Of a DNA stretch of 47,879 nucleotides, positions 29,217-36,990 are shown piece by piece (position 1 is the first letter of the stretch; every line of letters starts with the position of its first letter). Both the position numbers and the translations under genes were made by a program. Below the pieces are notes generated by a model. It did no database searches. It was given only the letters and a program-made list of their open reading frames with translations, and had not been told where the DNA came from. This DNA is from Iodidimonas nitroreducens. GTDB lineage: Bacteria; Pseudomonadota; Alphaproteobacteria; Sphingomonadales; Rhodothalassiaceae. The stretch is taken from assembly GCA_000710935.1 (NCBI GenBank), contig BAYV01000024.1, positions 1 through 47,879 on the forward strand. Reading direction: 5' to 3'.

Positions 29217-29568
29217 TCAATCCCGCATCAGGAGTTTATTTTACAGGTTTTGGCCCGAAAGCCCCGCCCTTTACCGTTTTTATCAAGCCTTATCTGCCCC
29301 TTCATACGCAAAGAACCACGCTTTGCAGATGAGACAAATTGCCCGGCCCCTTCTTCCAACTCTGAACCCAGCCGCCTGCAGCCAGAAGATCATGGCGCGG
29401 ACATATAGCAGGAGATCACCCAAGGGCAAACATCAAGATCACCCTATCCACCCATTTACGGCCTTTAAAGATGTCCACAAACATCTTAATTATAGGTGAT
29501 CACCTAAGACTCGCAGATTTTTAAACCAGATATCAGCGCACTTTCCAGAGCACAAGAACAGGATCATT
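29217..29568. promoter_or_regulatory. Divergent promoter region between ctaC and tldD
   Basis: This 352 bp stretch has no convincing gene. It contains a 14 bp perfect palindrome (29493-29506), a small hairpin gatgt/acatc (29469-29484) just before it, and GATCACC three times within about 90 bp. Expected to carry promoters for both the oxidase operon and tldD. Confidence 0.55.
29493..29506. promoter_or_regulatory. 14 bp perfect palindrome TAGGTGATCACCTA
   Basis: A perfect dyad centred on GATC lies 62 bp before tldD and 276 bp from ctaC. Two further half-site-like GATCACC sequences lie upstream of it. This is the form of a dimeric-repressor operator; the regulator is not identifiable from the window. 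Confidence 0.5.
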
Positions 29569-31002
29569 ATGAGCCTTCATCCCGACTTTTTCTATACACA
29601 TGCCCAAATGGATCAAGGCGCTGTGGAACGCCTCACCGATCGCAGCCTGATGGGCCTTGATGATGGCGAACTTTATTTGGAATACAGCCAATCAGAAGGT
29701 CTGGCGTTTGATGATGGCCGGTTGAAATCCGCCTCATTCGATACGGCTCAGGGCTTTGGCTTGCGCGGTGTGATGGGGGAAGCCACCGGCTATGCCCATG
29801 CATCCGAGCTGTCGGAAGCCGCGATCCTGCGCGCTGCCGAAACCATCCGGGCCGTGAAAAACGGCCATTCCGGCCATCATGCCGAAACCATCGCCCCGCC
29901 GCCGCCGGGCACCAATCGCCACCTCTATAGCCCCGATAATCCCCTTGATGCCCATGAATTCTCGCAAAAAGTGGCGCTTTTGGCTGGCATCGATGCCTAT
30001 GCCCGAAGCCTTGACAGCCGGGTGGTTCAGGTCTCGGCCTCCCTCGCCGGGCGCTGGCAGGTGGTGGAAATCCTCCGCCCCGGCGGCATCCGGGCGCGGG
30101 ATATCCGGCCTCTTGTGCGGCTCAATGTTTCGCTGGTGATGGCCAATGGAGACCGTTTGGAAAGTGCCAGCTTTGGCGGTGGCGGACGCCATGGCTATGA
30201 TGATTTCTTCAATGAGGCGACATGGAAATATTATGTCGATGAAGCTTTTCGTCAGGGCGAGGTCGCGCTAGAGAGCGTGGATGCGCCAGCAGGCACCATG
30301 CCTGTGGTTCTGGGGCCGGGCTGGCCGGGCATCTTACTCCATGAAGCCATCGGCCATGGCCTTGAAGGCGATTTCAACCGCAAGAAAACCTCGGCCTTTT
30401 CCGGCCTGATGGGTGAGCGGGTGGCCTCCAAGGGCGTGACGGTGGTTGATGATGGGACGCTCGACAACCGGCGCGGATCACTTACCATCGATGATGAAGG
30501 CACCCCCACCAGCCGCACGGTTCTGATCGAAGATGGCATCCTCACCGGCTATATGCAGGATCGCACCAATGCCCGGCTCATGGGGATGACCCCCACCGGC
30601 AATGGCCGCCGCGAATCTTATGCGCACCAACCCATGCCGCGCATGACCAATACCTATGCGCTGGCGGGCGCGCATGATCCCGGCGAGATTCTGGCCAGCG
30701 TCCCGGATGGGCTTTATGCGGTCAATTTCGGTGGCGGACAGGTGGATATCACCTCGGGTAAGTTCGTTTTCTCCTGCACCGAAGCCTATCGCATCCGGGG
30801 CGGCAAGATTGCCGAGCCGGTGAAAGGGGCGACGCTGATCGGCAATGGCCCTGATGTTTTGACGCGGGTAAAGATGATCGGCAATGATCTCGCCCTAGAT
30901 AATGGCGTGGGCACCTGCGGCAAGGCCGGGCAATCGGTGCCTGCGGGCGTGGGCCAGCCAACCATGCTGATCGATGAACTGACTGTGGGCGGCACGGCCT
31001 GA
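29569..31002 (+). CDS. tldD: Metalloprotease TldD
   Basis: TldD pairs with TldE/PmbA in a zinc protease that degrades unfolded peptides and processes some peptide natural products. The 477-residue protein is of standard length. The zinc motif HEAIGHGLEGD lies at about 258-268, and the N-terminal nucleotide-like region LYLEYSQSEGLAFDDGRLKSASFD is typical of TldD. The C-terminal LIGNGPDVLTRVKMIGNDLALDNGVGTCGK includes the conserved cysteine. No tldE is visible in the window. Divergence from ctaC is a familiar alphaproteobacterial arrangement. Confidence 0.96.
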   Translation: MSLHPDFFYTHAQMDQGAVERLTDRSLMGLDDGELYLEYSQSEGLAFDDGRLKSASFDTAQGFGLRGVMGEATGYAHASELSEAAILRAAETIRAVKNGHSGHHAETIAPPPPGTNRHLYSPDNPLDAHEFSQKVALLAGIDAYARSLDSRVVQVSASLAGRWQVVEILRPGGIRARDIRPLVRLNVSLVMANGDRLESASFGGGGRHGYDDFFNEATWKYYVDEAFRQGEVALESVDAPAGTMPVVLGPGWPGILLHEAIGHGLEGDFNRKKTSAFSGLMGERVASKGVTVVDDGTLDNRRGSLTIDDEGTPTSRTVLIEDGILTGYMQDRTNARLMGMTPTGNGRRESYAHQPMPRMTNTYALAGAHDPGEILASVPDGLYAVNFGGGQVDITSGKFVFSCTEAYRIRGGKIAEPVKGATLIGNGPDVLTRVKMIGNDLALDNGVGTCGKAGQSVPAGVGQPTMLIDELTVGGTA

Positions 31003-31052
31003 TCATTTTCGGTGGGCTTTGCCGCTGATTTGAGCTAAATTGAGATGGATGT

Positions 31053-31079
31053 TAACAGAGTATTAAAGTGTCTCTGTTA
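31053..31079 (+). promoter_or_regulatory. 8 bp inverted repeat upstream of an acidic protein gene
   Basis: The arms taacagag (31053-31060) and ctctgtta (31072-31079) are perfect complements around 11 bases. It lies 57 bp before the ATG at 31136 and after the tldD stop. It lacks a T-run, so an operator or 5' leader hairpin is more likely than a terminator. Confidence 0.4.
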
Positions 31080-31135
31080 GGTATAAGGGTCAGATTCGGG
31101 TAGACCGAGTCGTTTTAACGGTTTTGGAGAGCAAA

Positions 31136-31495
31136 ATGGCAATCATTGGTGACAGCGGTCTTGCGGGGCTGGTTTCCGGGAATGCACAGGCAAGCCAGAC
31201 CAATGCACCGCAAACGCGGGACAATACCGGGGCTGGTGGTGCCAATGCCCGGGGCGGTTCATCCGACCGTGGTGAGGGTGTGATCATTGATCTGTCTTCG
31301 GCTGCTCGTTCGGTTGTGGAAGCGCCGCGTGATGGGGTGAACAGCACCCCCGCTGATGCTGGCCCCGGTGATCGCGATGTGCAGGCTGATCGGGCCGAAG
31401 CGCGCGATGATACCGCCGAAGTGCGTGCCGAAGAGGCGGATGCCCGCCGCGATGCCAGCGCAGAACGCCGCGAAAGTGTGGATCTTCAGGTCTAG
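31136..31495 (+). CDS. Acidic low-complexity protein, function unknown
   Basis: This gene was not recognised. The ATG at 31136, after ttggagagcaaa, is better than an in-frame TTG at 31124. The 119 residues begin with a short hydrophobic stretch (MAIIGDSGLAGLVSG). A Gly/Asn/Thr/Gln-rich part to about 50 is followed by a short ordered-looking IIDLSSAARSVVE. A highly charged Asp/Glu/Arg/Ala tail with possible coiled-coil periodicity ends ERRESVDLQV. There is no signal peptide or cysteine. Codon use follows the neighbours. It is probably largely disordered. It sits alone between tldD and a terminator, with an 8 bp inverted repeat upstream. Confidence 0.65.
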   Translation: MAIIGDSGLAGLVSGNAQASQTNAPQTRDNTGAGGANARGGSSDRGEGVIIDLSSAARSVVEAPRDGVNSTPADAGPGDRDVQADRAEARDDTAEVRAEEADARRDASAERRESVDLQV

Positions 31496-31551
31496 GCTCG
31501 ACAGTTTCGGGCGCACCGCTTCGCTCGGCCCTGATCGATCAGCCTTTCTCG

Positions 31552-31577
31552 CCCCGGTCCTTCAGGCCGGGGTTTTT
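31552..31577. terminator. Intrinsic terminator between convergent genes
   Basis: The arms ccccgg (31552-31557) and ccgggg (31567-31572), with a nine-base loop, are followed by five Ts. It ends the acidic-protein transcript, 25 bp before the trkH stop on the opposite strand. Confidence 0.8.
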
Positions 31578-31602
31578 CATAGCAAGGCCCTGATCCTCAA
31601 GC

Positions 31603-33057
31603 TCAACCCCGCCAATAATCCGGATCAAGCAGCACCAGAACAGTGAACAGCTCCAGCCTGCCCAGTAGCATGGCGGCGGATAAAACCCATTTGGCCTCAT
31701 CCTGCAATGATGAAAAATTTCCCGCCGGCCCGATGATCTCCCCCAAGCCCGGCCCAACATTGGCAAAGGCCGTGGCCGAGGCCGACAAGGCGGTGACGAG
31801 ATCAAGCCCCATCGCCGCCAAAAGCACCGTTGTAATGGAAAAAGCCCCCACGAAAACCGCAAGGAAGGCCAGCACCGATGCCTGCACATCCCGGGTCACA
31901 TGCAGCCCGCCATAATTAAGCACATCCACCCGATGCGGGCTGATCAACTGCCGCACATAAGCCTGCACCGCCGTCCACAATATCTGATGGCGATAGATCT
32001 TGATCCCCCCCGATGTCGATCCGGTGCAGCCGCCCACAAAGGTCAGCGCAAAAAACAGGCCCACCGCCAAACTGCCCCATAAGGTATAATCCGCTGTCGC
32101 AAAGCCGGTGGTGGTGACGATCGACACCACATTGAAGGCTGCGAGCCGCAGCCCTTCCTCCAGGGATTGCGCCTGCCCGTTGCTGGTCAGCCATATCCCC
32201 AAACTGATCGACACAAAGGCAAGGAAAAACAAAAAGGCCTTGATCTGCACATCATTGAACAGGGCCCCATGCTGGCCCCGCACAAAGCGGATATAGGCCA
32301 CGAAGGGAATCCCCCCCGCCAGCATGAAAAGGGTCCCCCCCCATTGCAGATGCGCCGATTCAAAATAGCCGAATGAGGCATCATGGGTTGAAAAGCCGCC
32401 GGTCGACAAAGTGGACATGGCATGGCCCATAGCATCGAAAGCACTCATCCCCATGGCATAATAGGTGATCGCGCAGATGAGGGTGAGGCCAGAATAAATC
32501 AGGCTGATATAAACCACGAACTGCCGGGCCCGGGGGACGATCCGACCCGAGCGCTCGGAACTCTCCGTTTCAAAGAGCTGCATCCCCCCTACGCCCAGAA
32601 AGGGCAGCATGATGATCGCCATCAGGATGATCCCCACCCCGCCGATCCATTGCAGAAGATGCCGCCACAGCAAAATACCCGGCGGCTGCTGTTCCAGCCC
32701 CGCAATCACTGTAGAACCGGTGGTGGTGAGGCCGGAGATGGATTCAAAGACCGCATCGGGCAAAGACAGGGCATTGCCATAAAAAAGGAAAGGCAAAGCC
32801 CCCGCCGCCGACACGAAAATCCAGGCAAATGTGGTAAGAGCAAAGGCCTGCCGCCGCGAAATCTCAGCCGGGCTGCCGCTGCGGGTGGCCAGATAAAGAG
32901 CCCCCCCCACAAAAGCGGTGAGCGCCGATGACGAGAAGAAAACCATCCAATCGGGATTGCCATTGACCACATCGGCCAAAGCCGAAAAAATCATGGCCAC
33001 GGCCATCACGATCAGCAACATCCCGCAAATATTCAGAATCGGCCGAAAATCAATCAT
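31603..33057 (-). CDS. trkH: Trk-type potassium transporter membrane subunit TrkH
   Basis: This 484-residue inner-membrane K+ channel-like subunit normally works with the NAD-binding protein TrkA. The four selectivity-filter loops are visible: TTTGST near 111, STGGFSTH near 222, TTTGFAT near 320 and AFANVGPG near 436. The RRQAFALTTFAWIFVSAAGALPF segment near 68-90 and WRHLLQWIGGVGIILM near 131-146 are family landmarks. A trkA is not in the window. The two upstream genes on this strand are the HAD phosphatase and rpmJ, 87 bp or more away. Confidence 0.95.
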   Translation of the reverse strand: MIDFRPILNICGMLLIVMAVAMIFSALADVVNGNPDWMVFFSSSALTAFVGGALYLATRSGSPAEISRRQAFALTTFAWIFVSAAGALPFLFYGNALSLPDAVFESISGLTTTGSTVIAGLEQQPPGILLWRHLLQWIGGVGIILMAIIMLPFLGVGGMQLFETESSERSGRIVPRARQFVVYISLIYSGLTLICAITYYAMGMSAFDAMGHAMSTLSTGGFSTHDASFGYFESAHLQWGGTLFMLAGGIPFVAYIRFVRGQHGALFNDVQIKAFLFFLAFVSISLGIWLTSNGQAQSLEEGLRLAAFNVVSIVTTTGFATADYTLWGSLAVGLFFALTFVGGCTGSTSGGIKIYRHQILWTAVQAYVRQLISPHRVDVLNYGGLHVTRDVQASVLAFLAVFVGAFSITTVLLAAMGLDLVTALSASATAFANVGPGLGEIIGPAGNFSSLQDEAKWVLSAAMLLGRLELFTVLVLLDPDYWRG

Positions 33058-33144
33058 GGATTTTGCTGCCTTGGCCGAGGATCAGAGAGAGGGCCATGGG
33101 TCAGGGCTTTAGACCAAAGAGCAGAAGAAAAACGGCCCCGCTGA

Positions 33145-33759
33145 TCATAAAGGCAGACCAAGGCGCAGCAGATCCTGCTCCAGAGTTTCAGGACCTGTGA
33201 ACACAAGGCCTTGCAATCCTCGTTCAATCGCCGCCTCCACATTATCTGGCCGATCATCGATGAAAACGCTGTGTTCGGCACGAACCCCAAATCGTTTGAT
33301 CGCCAGATCGTACAGCCGGGGATCGGGCTTGACCATCCCTTCAGCGCCTGAAACGACGATATCGCGAAAACGGTCGGAAAATCTGAACCGGCGGCGAAAA
33401 TCGGGAAAGGTTTCGGCGGAATAATTGGTCAGCGCAAAAACCGGAACCCCCGCATCATCAAGCTGTTCGAGAATCGCCACCGATCCGTCGATGGGGCCAT
33501 CGATGGTCTCGTCCCAACGCTCGTAAAACAGGGCGATGAGATCGGCATATTCGGGAAATTGCTGCTGACGCGTCTTGATGTTTTCGGCAAACGGCACCCC
33601 CAGATCATGCTGAGTGTGCCATGAAAGCGGCACGACCGTTTCAAGAAACCAATCCAGTTCCTTTTCATCTTCGATCAATTGGCGATAAAGCCTGCGGGGA
33701 TTCCAGCGGACCAGAACATTCCCGATATCGAAAATGACTGCCTGCACCGGCGCTGACAT
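33145..33759 (-). CDS. HAD-superfamily phosphatase, YihX-like
   Basis: This cytosolic HAD-IA hydrolase has 204 residues from the ATG at 33759, the normal size. The open frame continues upstream to 33906 but adds sequence without family character. Motif I is IFDIGNVLV with nucleophile D11; the usual second Asp position is altered, as in the YihX sugar-phosphatase subgroup (FDLGNV). Motif II is ALTNYS near 109. Motif III lysine is in GMVKPDPRLY near 146, and motif IV is FIDDRPDNVEAA near 170. The substrate is unknown; a small phosphorylated metabolite is likely. Confidence 0.88.
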   Translation of the reverse strand: MSAPVQAVIFDIGNVLVRWNPRRLYRQLIEDEKELDWFLETVVPLSWHTQHDLGVPFAENIKTRQQQFPEYADLIALFYERWDETIDGPIDGSVAILEQLDDAGVPVFALTNYSAETFPDFRRRFRFSDRFRDIVVSGAEGMVKPDPRLYDLAIKRFGVRAEHSVFIDDRPDNVEAAIERGLQGLVFTGPETLEQDLLRLGLPL

Positions 33760-33916
33760 TGGCAGGACCCCGTTTTTCTCAAGATGTTGCAAAAAGCCAG
33801 ACATGAAGGCGCCGCGCCAAAACCCCTGATCGGGAATCCCAACGCGGCGATTTTTCTGTCTTGCCCGCAAGGCAAAGCACGCGACAAAGCCCAAGCCCCA
33901 CCGCAATGCTTGCTGA

Positions 33917-34042
33917 TCAGCCCTGGCGTGCCTTGAAACGACGATTCGTCTTGTTGATCACATAGGTGCGACCTTTGCGACGAATAACCCGACAATCGCG
34001 ATGGCGCGATTTCAGTGATTTGAGTGAATTTCTGACTTTCAT
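33917..34042 (-). CDS. rpmJ: 50S ribosomal protein L36
   Basis: A 41-residue very basic protein that is easy to miss by length. It begins [20 protein letters not shown] and ends RRFKARQG. This is the alphaproteobacterial-type L36, keeping the [15 protein letters not shown] core with a single Cys and His instead of the full four-ligand zinc site. It is a monocistronic-looking gene with its own strong promoter (34122-34150) and about a 70-base leader. The HAD gene follows 157 bp downstream. Confidence 0.96.
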   Translation of the reverse strand: MKVRNSLKSLKSRHRDCRVIRRKGRTYVINKTNRRFKARQG

Positions 34043-34121
34043 AACGTCAACCCGTCATCGCCACAGGAACCAGCATGATGACATGCCGAAACCGGGATCA
34101 TTAATCTGATTAGAGCGCGCG

Positions 34122-34150
34122 ACCATATGGGCACAGCCATGGACTGTCAA
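34122..34150 (-). promoter_or_regulatory. Strong sigma-70 promoter of rpmJ
   Basis: On the minus strand, a perfect -35 TTGACA (34150-34145) and a -10 TATGGT (34127-34122) are separated by 17 bases. The predicted transcript starts near 34115 and gives a leader of about 70 bases before the rpmJ ATG at 34042. Confidence 0.8.
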
Positions 34151-34180
34151 GCACCCTGTTGGTCGCTTTAATGGCATTAA

Positions 34181-34239
34181 AATCCAGATAAGGCGGCCCC
34201 GCGCCTGAAAATAATCCAGAGAAGGCGGCCCCGCGCCTG
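34181..34239. repeat. 27 bp direct repeat, two copies
   Basis: Copies at 34181-34207 and 34213-34239 differ at one base (aatccagat/gaaggcgg... ending gcgcctg) and are separated by five bases, a 32 bp period. They lie just upstream of the rpmJ promoter. The shared core ggcggccccgcgcc is GC-rich. Confidence 0.9.
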
Positions 34240-34506
34240 CATAAGTGGGATCAAGGCCGGGTCGCCTTCCCTTTTCCGCGCCTTGTAAGGTGCGGTGATA
34301 TGCCGGCACTTTCGAGCGACCGGTGCGCCCATCAGCGTCGGTGATAGGATTATACATGAAATCACGGCTTTTCGCACCCCGATTTTAGACGCAAAAATGC
34401 ACCATCAGACTTAAAAAGCGCTATCATCCATCGCCCTGATGAGTAAGGGACACAGATCGAAGGCTTGCAATCAAACCGGCTCCCTTGGTAATTTGTAGAG
34501 ATGATC

Positions 34507-35112
34507 ATGAACACACGCATAATGAGAACTCTGGCACTCCTTTTCCTCATGGGGATGGTGGGAGCCTGTGCCGGGCCGCAATTCAAGGCTGAGGTGGTGC
34601 GCTTCCACACGGCACAGATCGATGCAACCAATGGCCGAACCATCACCATCAAGCCCGCCCGCAAAGAGCTTGAAACATTGGAATTTGGCGCCATTGCCGA
34701 AATGCTGGGGGCCGAGCTCGAAAAGCACGGCTTCAGCCCGGCAGGTGATCAGCCCCCCGAGATCATCGCCGAACTTGATTATATCAACAGCCCGGCGGCG
34801 GCAGCGCCCAAAGATCAAGGCACGATCAGCATCGGTGGCGGCAGCTTTGGCCGCAGGGGGGGCATTGGCGGCGGCGTCAGCTTCCCCGTTGGCGATGATG
34901 AGCCTGAAACCGTGTTTCGCCGCCGCCTTGAACTGGTTTTGATCGATGCCGCCAGCGGCAACAGGATCTGGGAAGGCCGGGCCCTATCCACCGGGCGGGT
35001 GGATGATAAAACACGCATCATCCCGCTTTTGGCACGGGCCCTTTTGCAGGATTTTCCCGGCCCTTCAGGCCGCACGACACAGGTCACCCTGAACCCTGAT
35101 CCCGGTTCCTGA
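34507..35112 (+). CDS. Putative DUF4136-like lipoprotein
   Basis: The signal sequence ends in a lipobox (GMVGAC, lipidated Cys near residue 21), predicting an outer- or inner-membrane lipoprotein of about 200 residues. ATGs at 34501, 34507 and 34522 are all possible; 34507 has gtagag at usable distance. The mature region carries TITIKPARKELETLEF and FGAIAEMLGAELEKHGF, then a Gly-rich loop (GGGSFGRRGGIGGG) and RRLELVLIDAASGNRIWEGRA. That pattern resembles the DUF4136 lipoproteins, of unknown function. It precedes the M14 peptidase by 110 bp in the same direction. Confidence 0.78.
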   Translation: MNTRIMRTLALLFLMGMVGACAGPQFKAEVVRFHTAQIDATNGRTITIKPARKELETLEFGAIAEMLGAELEKHGFSPAGDQPPEIIAELDYINSPAAAAPKDQGTISIGGGSFGRRGGIGGGVSFPVGDDEPETVFRRRLELVLIDAASGNRIWEGRALSTGRVDDKTRIIPLLARALLQDFPGPSGRTTQVTLNPDPGS

Positions 35113-35222
35113 GGCCCCTATTCCTGAAAACCCGATACCGAAGTTTTCAATCTTCCTCATCAACATGCCCGGCCACGGCCCGGCGCTTCATCATCACAGC
35201 AACCCTTTGAGAAACAAAGCAT

Positions 35223-36350
35223 ATGGATATCACCAGCAATTTCGACGGCGGGAATATTGAAGTTCTCGGCCCCGGCGGCCCCCACAGAATTCGTCTGGCC
35301 ATAAAAAAGGATCATCAATCGGATTTTTTCCAGTGGTTTTATTTCCGTGCCACCGGTGCCCTGCGGGCCGATTGCCGCATTCTGATCGAAAATGCATCGC
35401 AAAGCGCCTATCCCGATGGCTGGCACAATTATAATGTAGTGGCATCCTATGATCGCCAAACATGGTTTCGCGTGCCCACGGAATATGATGGCACAAGGCT
35501 GATCATCAATCATCGGCCGGAATATGATGTGGTGTGGTATGCTACCTTCGCCCCTTATTCCATGGAGCGTCATGCCGATCTGATTGCCAGTGCATCGGTC
35601 AATCCTTTGGTCCGCATCAGATCCATTGGCCAAAGCCTCGATGGCCAGGATATCGATATGATCGAAGTGGGCAGCGGCGGCGGACAAGAAGGCAAAAGAA
35701 TCTGGTTCATCGGTCGCCAGCATCCGGGGGAAACCATGGCCGAATGGTGGATGGAAGGCCTGCTTGATCGCCTTCTTGATACCGATGATCCGGTCACCCG
35801 CAGCCTGTTATCGAAGGCGCGTTTTTATATCATTCCCAATATGAACCCCGATGGATCACGGCGGGGGCATCTGCGCACCAATGCCGCCGGGGTCAATCTC
35901 AACCGGGTGTGGAATGATCCCGATGAGAAAAACAGCCCCGAGGTTTATTGGGCGCGGCGCAATATGGAACGTTTGGGCGTTGATTTTCATATGGATGTGC
36001 ATGGCGATGAAGCCCTGCCCTATAATTTTCTCGCCGGTTTCGAGGGCATCCCTTCGATCAATGAAAAGCAGTTGCGCCTGTATCATCGCTATCAGGCAAC
36101 TTTGGCCCGCTTGAGCCCGGATTTCCAAACCGAACATGGCTATCCCAAGGATGCCCCCGGCACATCCGATCTCAAGAAATGCACCGATTGGGTGGCGGAA
36201 CGATTCGGCTGCCCGGCCATGACTTTGGAAATGCCCTTCAAGGACAATGCCAATGATCCCGAGCCCACATTCGGCTGGTCGCCCGAGCGATCAAAGCATC
36301 TCGCCCGCCATTGCCTTGATGCCCTTCATGAACTGATCGACGATCTGTGA
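35223..36350 (+). CDS. M14 zinc carboxypeptidase, cytosolic-carboxypeptidase-like
   Basis: The 375-residue enzyme has a beta-rich N-terminal domain (about 1-125) of the type found in cytosolic carboxypeptidases (CCP/AGBL), then an M14 catalytic domain. The zinc ligands are H167 and E170 (RQHPGETMAEWW) and H260 (DVHGDE). The catalytic glutamate is probably E336 in TLEMPFKD. FYIIPNMNPDGSRRGH and NAAGVNLNR are conserved substrate-pocket segments. There is no signal peptide, so it acts in the cytosol. Related enzymes remove C-terminal amino acids, often glutamate, from proteins or peptides. It precedes dedA by 25 bp. Confidence 0.9.
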   Translation: MDITSNFDGGNIEVLGPGGPHRIRLAIKKDHQSDFFQWFYFRATGALRADCRILIENASQSAYPDGWHNYNVVASYDRQTWFRVPTEYDGTRLIINHRPEYDVVWYATFAPYSMERHADLIASASVNPLVRIRSIGQSLDGQDIDMIEVGSGGGQEGKRIWFIGRQHPGETMAEWWMEGLLDRLLDTDDPVTRSLLSKARFYIIPNMNPDGSRRGHLRTNAAGVNLNRVWNDPDEKNSPEVYWARRNMERLGVDFHMDVHGDEALPYNFLAGFEGIPSINEKQLRLYHRYQATLARLSPDFQTEHGYPKDAPGTSDLKKCTDWVAERFGCPAMTLEMPFKDNANDPEPTFGWSPERSKHLARHCLDALHELIDDL

Positions 36351-36375
36351 GGCTTGGCATGAAAAAGGGCTGACC

Positions 36376-36990
36376 ATGGATTTCGATTGGGCGCTCAGGA
36401 TCATGGAGCATCTGGCGGGCCAGCCTTTGCTGTTCATCGCCCTCGCCATCGGGCTGAGCTTCATCTCTGAAGATGCGGTGACCGTGGGCACCGCCCTTCT
36501 GGCCGCACAGGGCCTGATCGGCTGGCCTTTGGGCTTCCTCGCCGTGAACATCGCGATCATTCTGGGCGATGGGGCCCTTTATGGCGCAGGCGCCCTGGCG
36601 GCCCGCTACCGCTTCATGCGCAGGCTGGTGGCCACGCGCCGCATCTATCAAACCAAACGCTGGGTGGAACAAAGGCTGGGGCCCATTCTGCTGGCCACCC
36701 GCTTCATGCCCGGCACCCGCTTTCCCACCTATACGGCCAGCGGCTTTTTCGGCTTCTCCTTTCCTTTCTTCATCGCCATCCTCAGCCTGGGCTCGGTTTT
36801 ATGGACCGGCCTTGTGTTCATCGTGATCTTTTATGCCGGGAAGCCCTTTCTCGATGCCCTTGGTCCATGGAAATGGCTGGGGGCGATCATCATTTTATTG
36901 TTTGGCTTGGTTGTTCCGCATTTTATTGGCCCCATATGTGCGCGGATATTCGGGGTTCGCCCCCTGCCTGAGGATCACCATAGATCATGA
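36376..36990 (+). CDS. DedA/VTT-family membrane protein
   Basis: DedA proteins are inner-membrane proteins linked to lipid (undecaprenyl-phosphate or phosphatidylethanolamine) translocation. The 204-residue protein has the re-entrant layout and family residues: acidic pair E32-D33 (SFISEDA), D65 (ILGDGALYG), and the basic motif RFMPGTRFPTYTASG at 109-123 with R109 and R115. The stop overlaps the ATP-grasp start in ATGA (36987-36990), indicating coupled translation. The M14 peptidase lies 25 bp upstream. Confidence 0.9.
   Translation: MDFDWALRIMEHLAGQPLLFIALAIGLSFISEDAVTVGTALLAAQGLIGWPLGFLAVNIAIILGDGALYGAGALAARYRFMRRLVATRRIYQTKRWVEQRLGPILLATRFMPGTRFPTYTASGFFGFSFPFFIAILSLGSVLWTGLVFIVIFYAGKPFLDALGPWKWLGAIIILLFGLVVPHFIGPICARIFGVRPLPEDHHRS

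Larger units (their letters stand above)
34043..34506. other. Non-coding region between rpmJ and the lipoprotein gene
   Basis: The 464 bp between divergent genes hold the rpmJ promoter, a 27 bp direct repeat and presumably the lipoprotein promoter. Frames open on the minus strand here (for example 34055-34357) overlap the rpmJ promoter and show no family character, so none is called. Confidence 0.6.

Noticed and set aside
31531-31542. CTGATCGATCAG palindrome as an operator
   Set aside because: It lies between convergent genes near a terminator, and GATC-centred dyads are expected to be common because GATC is so frequent here.
34055-34357. Minus-strand frame of 100 codons upstream of rpmJ
   Set aside because: It covers the rpmJ promoter and a direct repeat, has no recognisable domain and lacks a good ribosome binding site.
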